Origin: Achromobacter sp. AONIH1
GTDB taxonomy: Bacteria > Pseudomonadota > Gammaproteobacteria > Burkholderiales > Burkholderiaceae_B
Reading direction: 5' to 3'
Length of the DNA stretch: 64,000 nucleotides
Assembly (NCBI RefSeq): GCF_002902905.1
Contig: NZ_CP026124.1
Span: 1,674,001 to 1,738,000, forward strand
In this document: positions 1-7,423 of the stretch, in pieces
Layout: each line of letters starts with the position of its first letter
How positions within the stretch are numbered: position 1 is the first letter of the stretch
Program-made: the position numbers and the translations under genes
The notes under the pieces: model-generated
Seen by the model: only the letters and a program-made list of their open reading frames with translations
Told to the model about the DNA's origin: nothing
Databases searched by the model: none

Positions 1-1
1 C

Positions 2-427
2 ATGGGAAATCCGTTCGTCAGCCAGGTGGAGGTGCGGTTCCGCCATTGCGATCCGGCCGGCATCGTGTTCTATCCGCGCTATTTCGAGATGATCAACGAT
101 TTCGTCGAGGAATGGTTCGACAAGGGCATGGGCTTGCCTTTCCATGCGCTGCACGTGGAGCGCCGGATCGGCACGCCCACGGCCTCGGTGCAGTGCGACT
201 TCACCGCGCCCAGCCGCTGGCATGAACGGCTGCGCCAGACGCTGGAGGTGCAGCGCATCGGCGGCGCCTCGTTCAAGGCGCTGGTGCGTTTCGAAGGGCC
301 GGACGGGCAGTTGCGGCTGTCGGCGACCCTGACCATCGTGACCGTGGACTTGCGCAGCATGAAGTCCACGCCCCTGCCCGACGATCTGCGCGAGCGGATG
401 CGGGCCTATCTGGCGCCCGCCGCCTGA
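2..427 (+). CDS. Acyl-CoA thioesterase, 4-hydroxybenzoyl-CoA thioesterase (4HBT) family
   Basis: A 141-residue single-domain hot-dog-fold protein. The N-terminal motif FRHCDPAGIVFYPRYF (residues 13-28) is the 4HBT signature, with Asp17 at the usual catalytic position and a long helix after it. Family members hydrolyse aromatic or short acyl-CoA thioesters in the cytoplasm. The length is normal for the family. The ATG lies one base inside the window, so any upstream start or promoter cannot be seen. It is followed at 51 bp by the Rid-family gene and stands at the edge of an aromatic-catabolism island, which suggests an aromatic acyl-CoA substrate (inference). Confidence 0.8.
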   Translation: MGNPFVSQVEVRFRHCDPAGIVFYPRYFEMINDFVEEWFDKGMGLPFHALHVERRIGTPTASVQCDFTAPSRWHERLRQTLEVQRIGGASFKALVRFEGPDGQLRLSATLTIVTVDLRSMKSTPLPDDLRERMRAYLAPAA

Positions 428-478
428 GCGCGCGCCAGCCTTACTTCACTGAGTTTTTTGATAATAGGATGAGACGTT

Positions 479-883
479 ATGAAGATTCTGCAACCGCCGG
501 ATTGGATGGCGCCCCGTGGCTATTCAAATGGAATCCTCGCCGAGATGACGGTGGGCAGCAAGCTGGTGTTCGTGGGCGGCCAGGTCGGCTGGAACGGACA
601 GCAGCAATTCGAGTCGGATGACCTGGCGGACCAGGTGCGCCAGACCCTGGCGAACATCGTCGCCATCCTGGCCGAGGGCGGCGCCAAGCCGGAGCACATC
701 GTGCGCATGACCTGGTACGTCACCGACAAGAACGAATACGTGGCGGCCTATCCGGCCATCGGCAAGCACTACCGCGAACTGATCGGCCGGCATTTCCCGG
801 CCATGACGGCGGTGGAGGTCGCGGACCTGGTCGAGGACCGCGCCAAGGTCGAGATCGAAGTCACGGCCGTCGTGCCGGCCTGA
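479..883 (+). CDS. Rid (YjgF/YER057c/UK114) family protein lacking the catalytic arginine
   Basis: A 134-residue protein with the Rid fold: an N-terminal strand with GYSNG, FVGGQVGW, and a C-terminal VEIEVTAVV strand. True RidA deaminates reactive enamines and imines using an arginine in a P-A-R-(S/T)-x-V-E-V motif. Here that motif reads FPAMTAVEVADL, so the arginine position is Met109. This points to one of the non-RidA subgroups, whose roles are mostly unknown. Some Rid-family proteins act as 2-aminomuconate deaminases in aromatic pathways, and the island makes a role of that kind possible but unproven. It ends 137 bp from the convergent AraC-type gene. Confidence 0.85.
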   Translation: MKILQPPDWMAPRGYSNGILAEMTVGSKLVFVGGQVGWNGQQQFESDDLADQVRQTLANIVAILAEGGAKPEHIVRMTWYVTDKNEYVAAYPAIGKHYRELIGRHFPAMTAVEVADLVEDRAKVEIEVTAVVPA

Positions 884-1019
884 TCCTGTTCAACGCGCCG
901 GGCGGCCTGTCGCGTCGGCCCGGCGGTCCGGGCTCCGGCCGTCCGCCGTCCCGCTTACCGGGCCGGCATCTGGCACCGAATGGCGGGTGCTGGAGCCAGC
1001 GCGGGCCGCGCGTCCGCGA

Positions 1020-2000
1020 TCACTGCGCCAGGCGCAAGGTCTGCCTGGGCAGTTCGCCGAATCTTTCCTTGTAGTACTCCGAAAACCGGCCCAGGTGGCC
1101 GAAGCCCACCGCCAGCGCCGCCTCGGTGACGTTGGCGCAGGCGCCGTCCAGCAGGCGCTGGCGCGCCGCATCCAGCCGCAGCGCGCGCAGCGCGTTCATG
1201 GGCGTGGTGTCGCGGTGTTCCTGGAACAGCCGGGTCAGCGCCGTGTCGCTGGCGCCGGCGTGGCGGGCGATGTCCTTGAGCGTCATGGGCGTGGCCAGGT
1301 GCGCGCGCATATAGGCCTCGGCCAGCGCCAGGCGGCGTGGCGGCGTGGCCGCCGGCCCGCCGCGCCAGGTGTTGGGCTGGTTGTACAGCAGGTGCAGCAC
1401 CAGCGTGTCCTCGAGCTGGTCCAGCCAGGCGGCCGGCGGGCGCGGCGCGCCGTCGTCCAGCGTGGGCAGCAGGTGGATCAGGCCGCCCATCATGCTGCGC
1501 CAGGCGGCGCCCACCGGGTTGTCCAGCCGCAGCGCGGGGCTGAAGTCCAGCGGCCGCAGCGCGGCCTCGCCGAAGGCGCGCTGGCCGATAGCGTCCAGCT
1601 TGCCGCGCGGGATCTTCAACAGCAGTTGTTCGCAGCCGGCTTCCCAATGCAGCCGCAGCGGCCGGTTGGGCGCGATGACCGCGGCACAGGCCGGATCGGC
1701 GTCCACCCGGACGCCGCCGCATTCGATGCGGGCGCGCCCGCGCAGCGGCACCTGCACCAGCATGAAATCCTGCAGTTTGTCGGGTTCGATCTGGACTTCG
1801 GCGCCGTAGCGCAAGGTACAGACCGTCAGCGCGCCGAAGCGGCCGCGGTTCAGGCGCGCGTCGACCCGTCCGCCTTTCCAGGTCAGCCGGTGTTCCTTGA
1901 GGGTTTCCGAGACGAGCGCACGCGTCTCGTCCTGTTGCGTGGAGCTGAATACGCGCCGCTCGAACAAGGGCGCCAGCTCTAGGGGGGACCCGCCGCGCAT
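1020..2000 (-). CDS. AraC-family transcriptional regulator
   Basis: About 326 residues. The N-terminal two thirds resemble the AraC-binding-like ligand domain, and the C-terminal ~100 residues hold two helix-turn-helix motifs (LKDIARHAGASDTAL, then VTEAALAVGFGHLGRFSEYYKERFGELP). A GTG at 2024 is also in frame, but the ATG at 2000 has a strong GGAGG five bases upstream and is preferred. The gene is divergent from the periplasmic binding protein at 2295 and faces the catabolic operon, so it probably controls that operon in response to an aromatic compound (inference). A pair of 10-bp direct repeats in the shared intergenic region is a candidate operator. Confidence 0.88.
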   Translation of the reverse strand: MRGGSPLELAPLFERRVFSSTQQDETRALVSETLKEHRLTWKGGRVDARLNRGRFGALTVCTLRYGAEVQIEPDKLQDFMLVQVPLRGRARIECGGVRVDADPACAAVIAPNRPLRLHWEAGCEQLLLKIPRGKLDAIGQRAFGEAALRPLDFSPALRLDNPVGAAWRSMMGGLIHLLPTLDDGAPRPPAAWLDQLEDTLVLHLLYNQPNTWRGGPAATPPRRLALAEAYMRAHLATPMTLKDIARHAGASDTALTRLFQEHRDTTPMNALRALRLDAARQRLLDGACANVTEAALAVGFGHLGRFSEYYKERFGELPRQTLRLAQ

Positions 2001-2080
2001 GGATGCCTCCGGAACGCGGGACACCCCGCCTGCGCATCCAGAATAATTTAAAGGTCAAGGATTGGGAATTAAGTGAATCC

Positions 2081-2110
2081 CGGATAAAGCCGCCGCTTTT
2101 CGGATAGAGC
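2081..2110. promoter_or_regulatory. Direct-repeat candidate operator for the AraC regulator
   Basis: CGGATAAAGC (2081-2090) and CGGATAGAGC (2101-2110) are 10-bp direct repeats with one mismatch and start exactly 20 bp apart, about two helical turns. This is the geometry AraC-family proteins use. They lie between the divergent araC-type gene and the binding-protein gene. The rest of 2001-2294 shows no other clear signal. Assignment is by position and geometry only. Confidence 0.4.
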
Positions 2111-2294
2111 GGGGCGGTCGGGCGGCCTACGCTAGCGCAAGCGGCCTGGGATCCCGCGCGGGCGGGCCCGGGTTGGTGCGTGGCGCGGCGGCGCGTAAGC
2201 TGGCGATTCCTGGCGAGCGGCATGCGCGGACCGCGGCAGACGGATTCTGCCAGTCTGACGCCGGCGGGGCCGGCGCGACAAAACGGGGTGATTC

Positions 2295-3473
2295 ATGAAT
2301 CGCAATCTCTGGGGCCGGCGCGCGCTGGCCATGCTGGTGTGCATGGGAGCGGCGGCGGGCGCCGTGGCGGCGGACAAGGTCAAGGTGGGCATGTTGACCA
2401 CCTTGTCGGGTCCGGGCGCGGCCCTGGGCAATGAAATCCGTGACGGCTTCAATCTGGCGCTGCAACATACGGGCGGCAAGCTCGGCGGTCTGCCGGCCGA
2501 GGTGGTGGTGGCCGACGACCAGCAAAAGGCCGACGCCGGCCGCCAGGCCGTCGAGCGCTTGCTCAAGCGCGACAAGGTCGACGTGATGACCGGCATCGTG
2601 TTCTCGAACGTGCTGCTGCCGGTGATGCCCGCCATCCTGCAATCGGGCACGATCTACCTCAGCACCAACACCGGCCCCGAGAACTACGCCGGCGCCGGCT
2701 GTAACCCGAATTTCTTCGCGGTGGCCTGGCAGAATGAGGACATTCCGGCGGCCATGGGCAAGTACGCGGCCGACCAGGGTTACAAGCGCGTGGCGCTGAT
2801 CGCGCCCGACTATCCCGGCGGGCGCGAATCGCTCAACGGCTTCAAGCGCCTGTACAAGGGTGGCCTGTCCGAAGAGATCTATACTCAGCTGGGTCAGCTG
2901 GACTACGGCGTGGAGATCACCCGCCTGCGCGCCAGCAAGCCGGACGCGGTGTTCTTTTTCCTGCCGGGCGGCATGGGCGTGAACTTCATCAAGCAGTTCA
3001 ATGGCGCCGGACTGGGCCAGGAGATCGCTCTGCTGGCGCCGGGCTTCTCGGGCGACGAGGACACCATCGCCGCCGTGGGCGAGCCGATCAAGGGCTTGCG
3101 CAATACCGCGCAATGGGCGGCGGACCTGGACAATCCCGCCAACCGCAAGTTCGTCGAGGATTTCAAGAAGACCTACAAGCGCATGCCGACGCTGTACGCC
3201 TCGCAGGGTTACGACGCCGCCATGCTGCTGGACAGCGCGGTGCGCCAGACCGGCGGCAAGCTGGACGCGGACACGCTGCGTCCGGCGCTGCGCCGCGCCG
3301 ATTTCAAGTCGGTGCGCGGCGATTTCAAGTTCAACCGCAACCAGTATCCCATCCAGAACTACTACCTGCGGATCATCGAGGCAGGCGCGGACGGCAAGCC
3401 GGCGAACAAGCTCTCGGGCACGGTGCTGACGCAGTACCAGGACCCGTTCGCCGCATCTTGTCAAATGGAGTAG
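2295..3473 (+). CDS. Branched-chain amino-acid type (LivK-like) ABC transporter substrate-binding protein
   Basis: A 392-residue periplasmic binding protein of the Peripla_BP_6 type. It has a cleavable Sec signal peptide (about residues 1-26, ending AVAA before DKVKVG), then the typical VGMLTTLSGPGAALG opening strand. The start ATG follows GGGGTGA. LivK-like proteins in catabolic islands often bind aromatic acids rather than amino acids. No permease or ATPase partner lies next to it, so it must use a transporter encoded elsewhere or act as an orphan. It is divergent from the AraC regulator and upstream of the dioxygenase genes, which supports uptake of the pathway substrate (inference). A structured repeat begins one base after its stop codon. 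Confidence 0.9.
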   Translation: MNRNLWGRRALAMLVCMGAAAGAVAADKVKVGMLTTLSGPGAALGNEIRDGFNLALQHTGGKLGGLPAEVVVADDQQKADAGRQAVERLLKRDKVDVMTGIVFSNVLLPVMPAILQSGTIYLSTNTGPENYAGAGCNPNFFAVAWQNEDIPAAMGKYAADQGYKRVALIAPDYPGGRESLNGFKRLYKGGLSEEIYTQLGQLDYGVEITRLRASKPDAVFFFLPGGMGVNFIKQFNGAGLGQEIALLAPGFSGDEDTIAAVGEPIKGLRNTAQWAADLDNPANRKFVEDFKKTYKRMPTLYASQGYDAAMLLDSAVRQTGGKLDADTLRPALRRADFKSVRGDFKFNRNQYPIQNYYLRIIEAGADGKPANKLSGTVLTQYQDPFAASCQME

Positions 3474-3474
3474 A

Positions 3475-3543
3475 CCCCCCCCGAAGCGCTGCGCGCTTCC
3501 CCCCAGGGGGGCGCCGCAGCGGACCGGCGGAGCCGGCTCCGCG
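3475..3543 (+). repeat. Stop-codon-abutting structured repeat, copy A
   Basis: It begins one base after the stop codon of the binding-protein gene. Order: a C8 run, an inverted repeat GAAGCGC (3483-3489) / GCGCTTC (3493-3499), C5-A-G6 (3500-3511), then CCGGC-GGA-GCCGG (3524-3536). The same element occurs at 18602-18666 and 53815-53882 on the other strand, each time just 3' of a stop codon in the same orientation relative to the gene. It may act as an RNA 3'-end structure; function is not established. Confidence 0.85.
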
Positions 3544-3624
3544 CGGCCTGGATGAGTGGCGTTTTCTCATACGGGGCGAGTGGCTTGCTGGTCCCGTGTT
3601 GAATACAGATAGAAGGAGAGTTGC

Positions 3625-4869
3625 ATGACTACGAACGTGACGACCCGGCGGATACGCATCGCCGCGCATGATGGCGGCGAGTTCGAGGGCTATCTGGCCG
3701 TGCCGGCCTCGGGCAGCGGCCCCGGCCTGGTGCTGTGCCAGGAGATCTTCGGCCTGAACGGCTTCGTGCGCCAGACCGCCGAGCGGCTGGCCGAGGAAGG
3801 TTATGTGGTGCTGGCTCCGGATCTGTTCTGGCGCCAGCAGCCCGGTATCGAACTGACCGACGGCCCGGATGACATGCCGCGCGCCTTCGCGCTGTACCAG
3901 GGCTTCGACGAGGATCTGGGCGTGCGCGACATCGGTTCGGCCGTGGCGGCGCTGCGCGCGCTGCCCGAGCTCAAGGGCGGCGTGGGCGCGCTGGGCTACT
4001 GCCTGGGCGGCAAGCTGGCCTATCTGGCGGCCTGCCGCTGCGACGTGGACGTGGCCGTGGGCTACTACGGCGTTGGCATCGAGAACAGCCTGGAGGAAGC
4101 GTCCAAACTGCGCGGCCGGCTGGTGCTGCACATCGCCGAGCGCGACGGCTTCTGTCCGCCCGAGGCGCGCGAGCGCATCCTGGCGGCGCTGGGCGGCAAG
4201 CCCGGCGTGGAGCTGTACGTGTATCCGGGCCTGGACCACGCCTTTGCCCGCACCGGCGGCGCGCACTACGACAAGCCCGCCGCGATGATGGCGCACCAGC
4301 GCAGCATGGCCGCCCTGCAACGCGCGATCGGACCGGAGTTCGACTACTCGCATCTGTGGGACAAGCACTGCGAATACGAATTCGGCACCCGCGACGTGGC
4401 CGCCACCATGGCCACCATGGTGGCCGAGCCCTATGTGAACCACATCCCCACCATGACCGGCGGCGTGGGCCACAAGGAGCTGTCGCGCTTCTACCAGCAT
4501 CATTTCGTCAACAGCAACCCGCCCGACACGCGGCTGGTGCCGCTGTCGCGCACCGTGGGTGCCACGCAGATCGTCGATGAGCTGCTGTTCTGCTTCACCC
4601 ACACCACCGAGATCGACTGGATGCTGCCCGGCGTGCCGCCCACCGGCAAGTACGTCGAGATCCCGCTGGTGGCGATCGTGAAGTTCCGTGGCGACAAGCT
4701 CTATCACGAACACATCTATTGGGACCAGGCCAGCGTGCTGGTGCAGGTGGGCCTGCTCGACCCGCAGGGCTTGCCGGTGGCCGGCGCCGAGACCGCGCGC
4801 AAGCTGCTGGACGAGACCTTGCCGTCCAACACGCTGATGGCGCGCTGGCGCGAGAGCGAGAAAAAGTAG
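3625..4869 (+). CDS. Dienelactone hydrolase fused to a C-terminal NTF2/SnoaL-like domain
   Basis: 414 residues in two parts. Residues 1-230 are a dienelactone hydrolase (carboxymethylenebutenolidase) with nucleophile Cys126 in GYCLGG, Asp174 in ERDGF and His205 in LDHAF, plus the QEIFGLN motif at 39-45. Residues ~235-414 form an alpha+beta barrel-like NTF2/SnoaL-type domain (motifs HIPTMTGGVGHKELSRFY and HEHIYWDQASVL). Dienelactone hydrolases open lactones made during chlorocatechol or related ring-cleavage pathways. The second domain could hydrate, isomerise or bind the same intermediate (inference). It precedes the dioxygenase genes by 9 bp and starts 14 bp after a GAAGGAGAG ribosome-binding region. 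Confidence 0.88.
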   Translation: MTTNVTTRRIRIAAHDGGEFEGYLAVPASGSGPGLVLCQEIFGLNGFVRQTAERLAEEGYVVLAPDLFWRQQPGIELTDGPDDMPRAFALYQGFDEDLGVRDIGSAVAALRALPELKGGVGALGYCLGGKLAYLAACRCDVDVAVGYYGVGIENSLEEASKLRGRLVLHIAERDGFCPPEARERILAALGGKPGVELYVYPGLDHAFARTGGAHYDKPAAMMAHQRSMAALQRAIGPEFDYSHLWDKHCEYEFGTRDVAATMATMVAEPYVNHIPTMTGGVGHKELSRFYQHHFVNSNPPDTRLVPLSRTVGATQIVDELLFCFTHTTEIDWMLPGVPPTGKYVEIPLVAIVKFRGDKLYHEHIYWDQASVLVQVGLLDPQGLPVAGAETARKLLDETLPSNTLMARWRESEKK

Positions 4870-4878
4870 GAGATGGAC

Positions 4879-6225
4879 ATGGCATACAGCGAAGAGCAAT
4901 TGGCCGCGATGGTGCGCGGCGACAGCGTGCACCGCGGCGTCTATACCGATCCGGCGATCTTCGATATGGAGATGGAGCGCATCTATGGCCGCGCCTGGAT
5001 CTACGTGGGACATGAAAGCCAGGTGCCCAGGACGGGCGACTATCACACCACGCGCCTGGGCGATCAGGATGTGCTGATGGTGCGCGCGGCGGATGGCCGC
5101 GTGCACGTGCTGTACAACCGCTGTCCGCACAAGGGCGCCAAGGTGGTGGCGGACGGCGAGGGCTGCGCGGGCAAGTTCTTCCGCTGCCCGTACCATGCCT
5201 GGACCTTCAAGCTGGACGGCAGCCACCTGGGCGTGCCGCTCAAGCAGGGCCTGGAGGGCACGTCCTATGACCCGGCCGACCCCACGTTCTCGATGCGCCG
5301 CCTGGCGCGGGTGGACAGCTACCGGGGCTTCGTGTTCGCCAGCCAGTCGGCCGAGGGCCCGGCGCTGGAGGACTTCCTGGGCGGCGTGCGCTCGTCCATC
5401 GACAATCTCTGCGACCGCTCGCCGGTGGGCGAGGTTGAGGTGGCCGGCGGCGTGTTCCGCGTGATGCAGCGCTCGAACTGGAAGGTGTTCTACGAGAACC
5501 TGCACGACACCATGCACGCCCGCGTCACGCACGAGTCCTCGTTCGCCGCCGCGCGCGACGAAGCCAAGGAAATCGGCGAGATGCCGTTCGAGCTGCACAT
5601 CATGGACGGCAACGGCGAGCCCTACGAATTCTGGGAAAAGCTGGAACTGCGCGCCTATCCGAACGGCCATGGCTATATGGAAGGCATCTTCAACCCCGGC
5701 GCGGCCGAGCGCGATCCGATTTCGCGGGCGCACTTCGAGACGCTGGCGGCGGCCTATGGCGAGGACAAGGCGCGCCAGGTGCTGGGCATGAACCGGCACA
5801 ACACCGTGATCTACGGCAGCGGCTCGCCCCATACCGTGTTCCAGCAGTTCCGCGTGATCCGGCCGGTGGCCGTGGACCGCACGCTGATCGAGATCCAGAC
5901 CTTCCGCTGCAAGGGCGCGCCGGACGGCGTGTTCAAGCGCGCCATGCTGTACGCCAACGTGATCAATTCGCCGTCCTCCAACGTCATGCCGGACGATATC
6001 GAGCTGTACAACCGTTGCCAGGAAGGCAATGCCACACGCGGCGGCGAATGGGTCAGCATGCACCGCTACCACGGCACCGACCGCAGCGACGAGCAGGGCA
6101 TGGTGTCGGTCAACGGCACCAGCGAATTGCCCATGCGCAACCAGTTCCGCGCCTGGCGCGACTACATGCAGGCCGGCCCCGTGACGCTGGCATCGGCCGA
6201 GAAGGGAGAAGGCGCATGCTGCTAG
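4879..6225 (+). CDS. Aromatic ring-hydroxylating dioxygenase, alpha (Rieske) subunit
   Basis: About 448 residues. The Rieske [2Fe-2S] ligands are CPH (Cys82, His84) and CPYH (Cys103, His106). The mononuclear iron motif is ENLHDTMHARVTH with Asp210-x2-His213-x4-His218, the spacing of naphthalene dioxygenase. The enzyme adds both atoms of O2 to an aromatic ring to give a cis-dihydrodiol. An ATG at 4873 is possible, but the AGGAG at 4868-4872 leaves correct spacing only for 4879. The stop overlaps the beta-subunit start by 10 bp. No ferredoxin or reductase gene is nearby, so electrons must come from a component encoded elsewhere. The substrate cannot be read from the sequence. Confidence 0.93.
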   Translation: MAYSEEQLAAMVRGDSVHRGVYTDPAIFDMEMERIYGRAWIYVGHESQVPRTGDYHTTRLGDQDVLMVRAADGRVHVLYNRCPHKGAKVVADGEGCAGKFFRCPYHAWTFKLDGSHLGVPLKQGLEGTSYDPADPTFSMRRLARVDSYRGFVFASQSAEGPALEDFLGGVRSSIDNLCDRSPVGEVEVAGGVFRVMQRSNWKVFYENLHDTMHARVTHESSFAAARDEAKEIGEMPFELHIMDGNGEPYEFWEKLELRAYPNGHGYMEGIFNPGAAERDPISRAHFETLAAAYGEDKARQVLGMNRHNTVIYGSGSPHTVFQQFRVIRPVAVDRTLIEIQTFRCKGAPDGVFKRAMLYANVINSPSSNVMPDDIELYNRCQEGNATRGGEWVSMHRYHGTDRSDEQGMVSVNGTSELPMRNQFRAWRDYMQAGPVTLASAEKGEGACC

Positions 6226-6749
6226 ACCTGGATTTCGACGTCGCTACCGACAATCTCAAGCCGGCGGACGTGCCGGCCGAGGCTTATCATCGCATCGCCC
6301 AGTTCCTCTACCGCGAGGCGCGGCTGCTGGATGAGCGGCGCTACGCCGACTGGCATGCGTTGTGGACCGAGGACGGCATGTACTGGATGCCGCGCGTGCC
6401 GGGGCAGAAGAGTCCCTACGACCACGTTTCGCTGTTCTGGGAAGACCGCATGCTGCGCGATGTGCGCATCCGCCGGTTGGAGCATCCGCGCAACTGGTCG
6501 CAACAGCCGCCGACGCGCAGCGCGCGGCTGGTCGGCGGGGTGCAGATCGAGGGCGTGGACGCGGGCGGCAACCTGGTGGTGCATTCGGCCTTCCAGATGA
6601 CCGAGTGGCGCAAGCGCCAGCCGCGCCAGCTGGCCGGACGCTACACCCACAAGCTGGCCGCCGACGGCGACGGCTGGCGCATCCGCATGAAGCGCGTGGA
6701 TCTGGTCAATTGCGATGACGCGCATGACGCGTTCGAGGTGTTCGTGTGA
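6216..6749 (+). CDS. Aromatic ring-hydroxylating dioxygenase, beta subunit
   Basis: 177 residues with the beta-subunit pattern: IAQFLYREARLLDERRYADWHALWTEDGMYWMP near the N-terminus, central YDHVSLFWEDR and RSARLVGGVQ, and a basic GRYTHKL segment. It belongs to the NTF2-like superfamily and packs with the alpha subunit in an alpha3beta3 hexamer, where it is structural. The ATG at 6216 follows GGGAGAAGG and sits inside the last codons of the alpha gene, which implies translational coupling. Length is normal for the family. Confidence 0.93.
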   Translation: MLLDLDFDVATDNLKPADVPAEAYHRIAQFLYREARLLDERRYADWHALWTEDGMYWMPRVPGQKSPYDHVSLFWEDRMLRDVRIRRLEHPRNWSQQPPTRSARLVGGVQIEGVDAGGNLVVHSAFQMTEWRKRQPRQLAGRYTHKLAADGDGWRIRMKRVDLVNCDDAHDAFEVFV

Positions 6750-6801
6750 GGGTATGCCTGTATACGCCGCGCGGCGCAGGCCCGGCTTGCGGGAGCCTGC
6801 C

Positions 6802-7410
6802 ATGAGCGCGGCCGACGTGGCCGTGCTGGCCCTGCATTATCAGAACGACGTGCTGCATCCGGAAGGCAAGATCCGCGTCGGCCTGGACGGCGACGGCGGC
6901 ACGCGCCAGCGGCTGCTGCGCGGCGCTTCCGACCTGCTGCGCGGCGCGCGCATGGGCGGCCTGCCCATCGTGCATGTGCGCATCGCCTTCCGGCCCGACT
7001 ACGCCGACCTGCTGGCCAACTGCGATATCTTCCGCAACGTGGCGGCCATCGGCGCGGTGCCGGAAGGGCAGTGGGGCAGCGCGTTCTACGAAGGCCTGCA
7101 GCCGCTGGCCGGCAGCGCGCGCGAGTTCGTCGTCAAGCACACGCGCATCAGCGCCTTCTACGGCACGCCGTTGGAAGAGACGCTGCGCGTGCTGGGCGCG
7201 CGCCGGCTGGTGGTGGCGGGCGTGGCCACGCACTCGGTGGTCGAGGGCACGGTGCGCCACGCCGCCGATATCGGTTTCAATGTGATGGTGGCCGAGGACG
7301 CCTGCGCCTCGGCCGACCCGGCGGTGCACGATGCGTCGCTGGCCAGCATGCGGCTGATCGCGCAGACCGGCTCGGTGGCCGAGGCCATGCGCTGGGCGGC
7401 CGCGCACTGA
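6802..7410 (+). CDS. Isochorismatase-like hydrolase homologue lacking the nucleophilic cysteine
   Basis: About 202 residues of the isochorismatase/cysteine-hydrolase fold. Asp16 (LHYQND) and Lys112 (VVKHTRISAFYGT) of the catalytic triad are present. In the G-V-x-T-x-x-C-V-x-x-T motif the nucleophile position is Val146 (GVATHSVVEGT, 140-150). Without the Cys it cannot act like N-carbamoylsarcosine amidase or nicotinamidase; isochorismatase-type members manage without it, using Asp and Lys. An in-frame ATG at 6754 exists, but the domain begins at the ATG preceded by GGGAG at 6791. It lies between the dioxygenase beta subunit and the SDR, so it may act on a cyclohexadiene intermediate (inference). 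Confidence 0.82.
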   Translation: MSAADVAVLALHYQNDVLHPEGKIRVGLDGDGGTRQRLLRGASDLLRGARMGGLPIVHVRIAFRPDYADLLANCDIFRNVAAIGAVPEGQWGSAFYEGLQPLAGSAREFVVKHTRISAFYGTPLEETLRVLGARRLVVAGVATHSVVEGTVRHAADIGFNVMVAEDACASADPAVHDASLASMRLIAQTGSVAEAMRWAAAH

Positions 7411-7423
7411 ACAAGGATACGTC

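Noticed and set aside
3373..6072. Long minus-strand open frame opposite the DLH-fusion and dioxygenase alpha genes
   Set aside because: A histidine/valine-rich shadow of genes with intact catalytic motifs.
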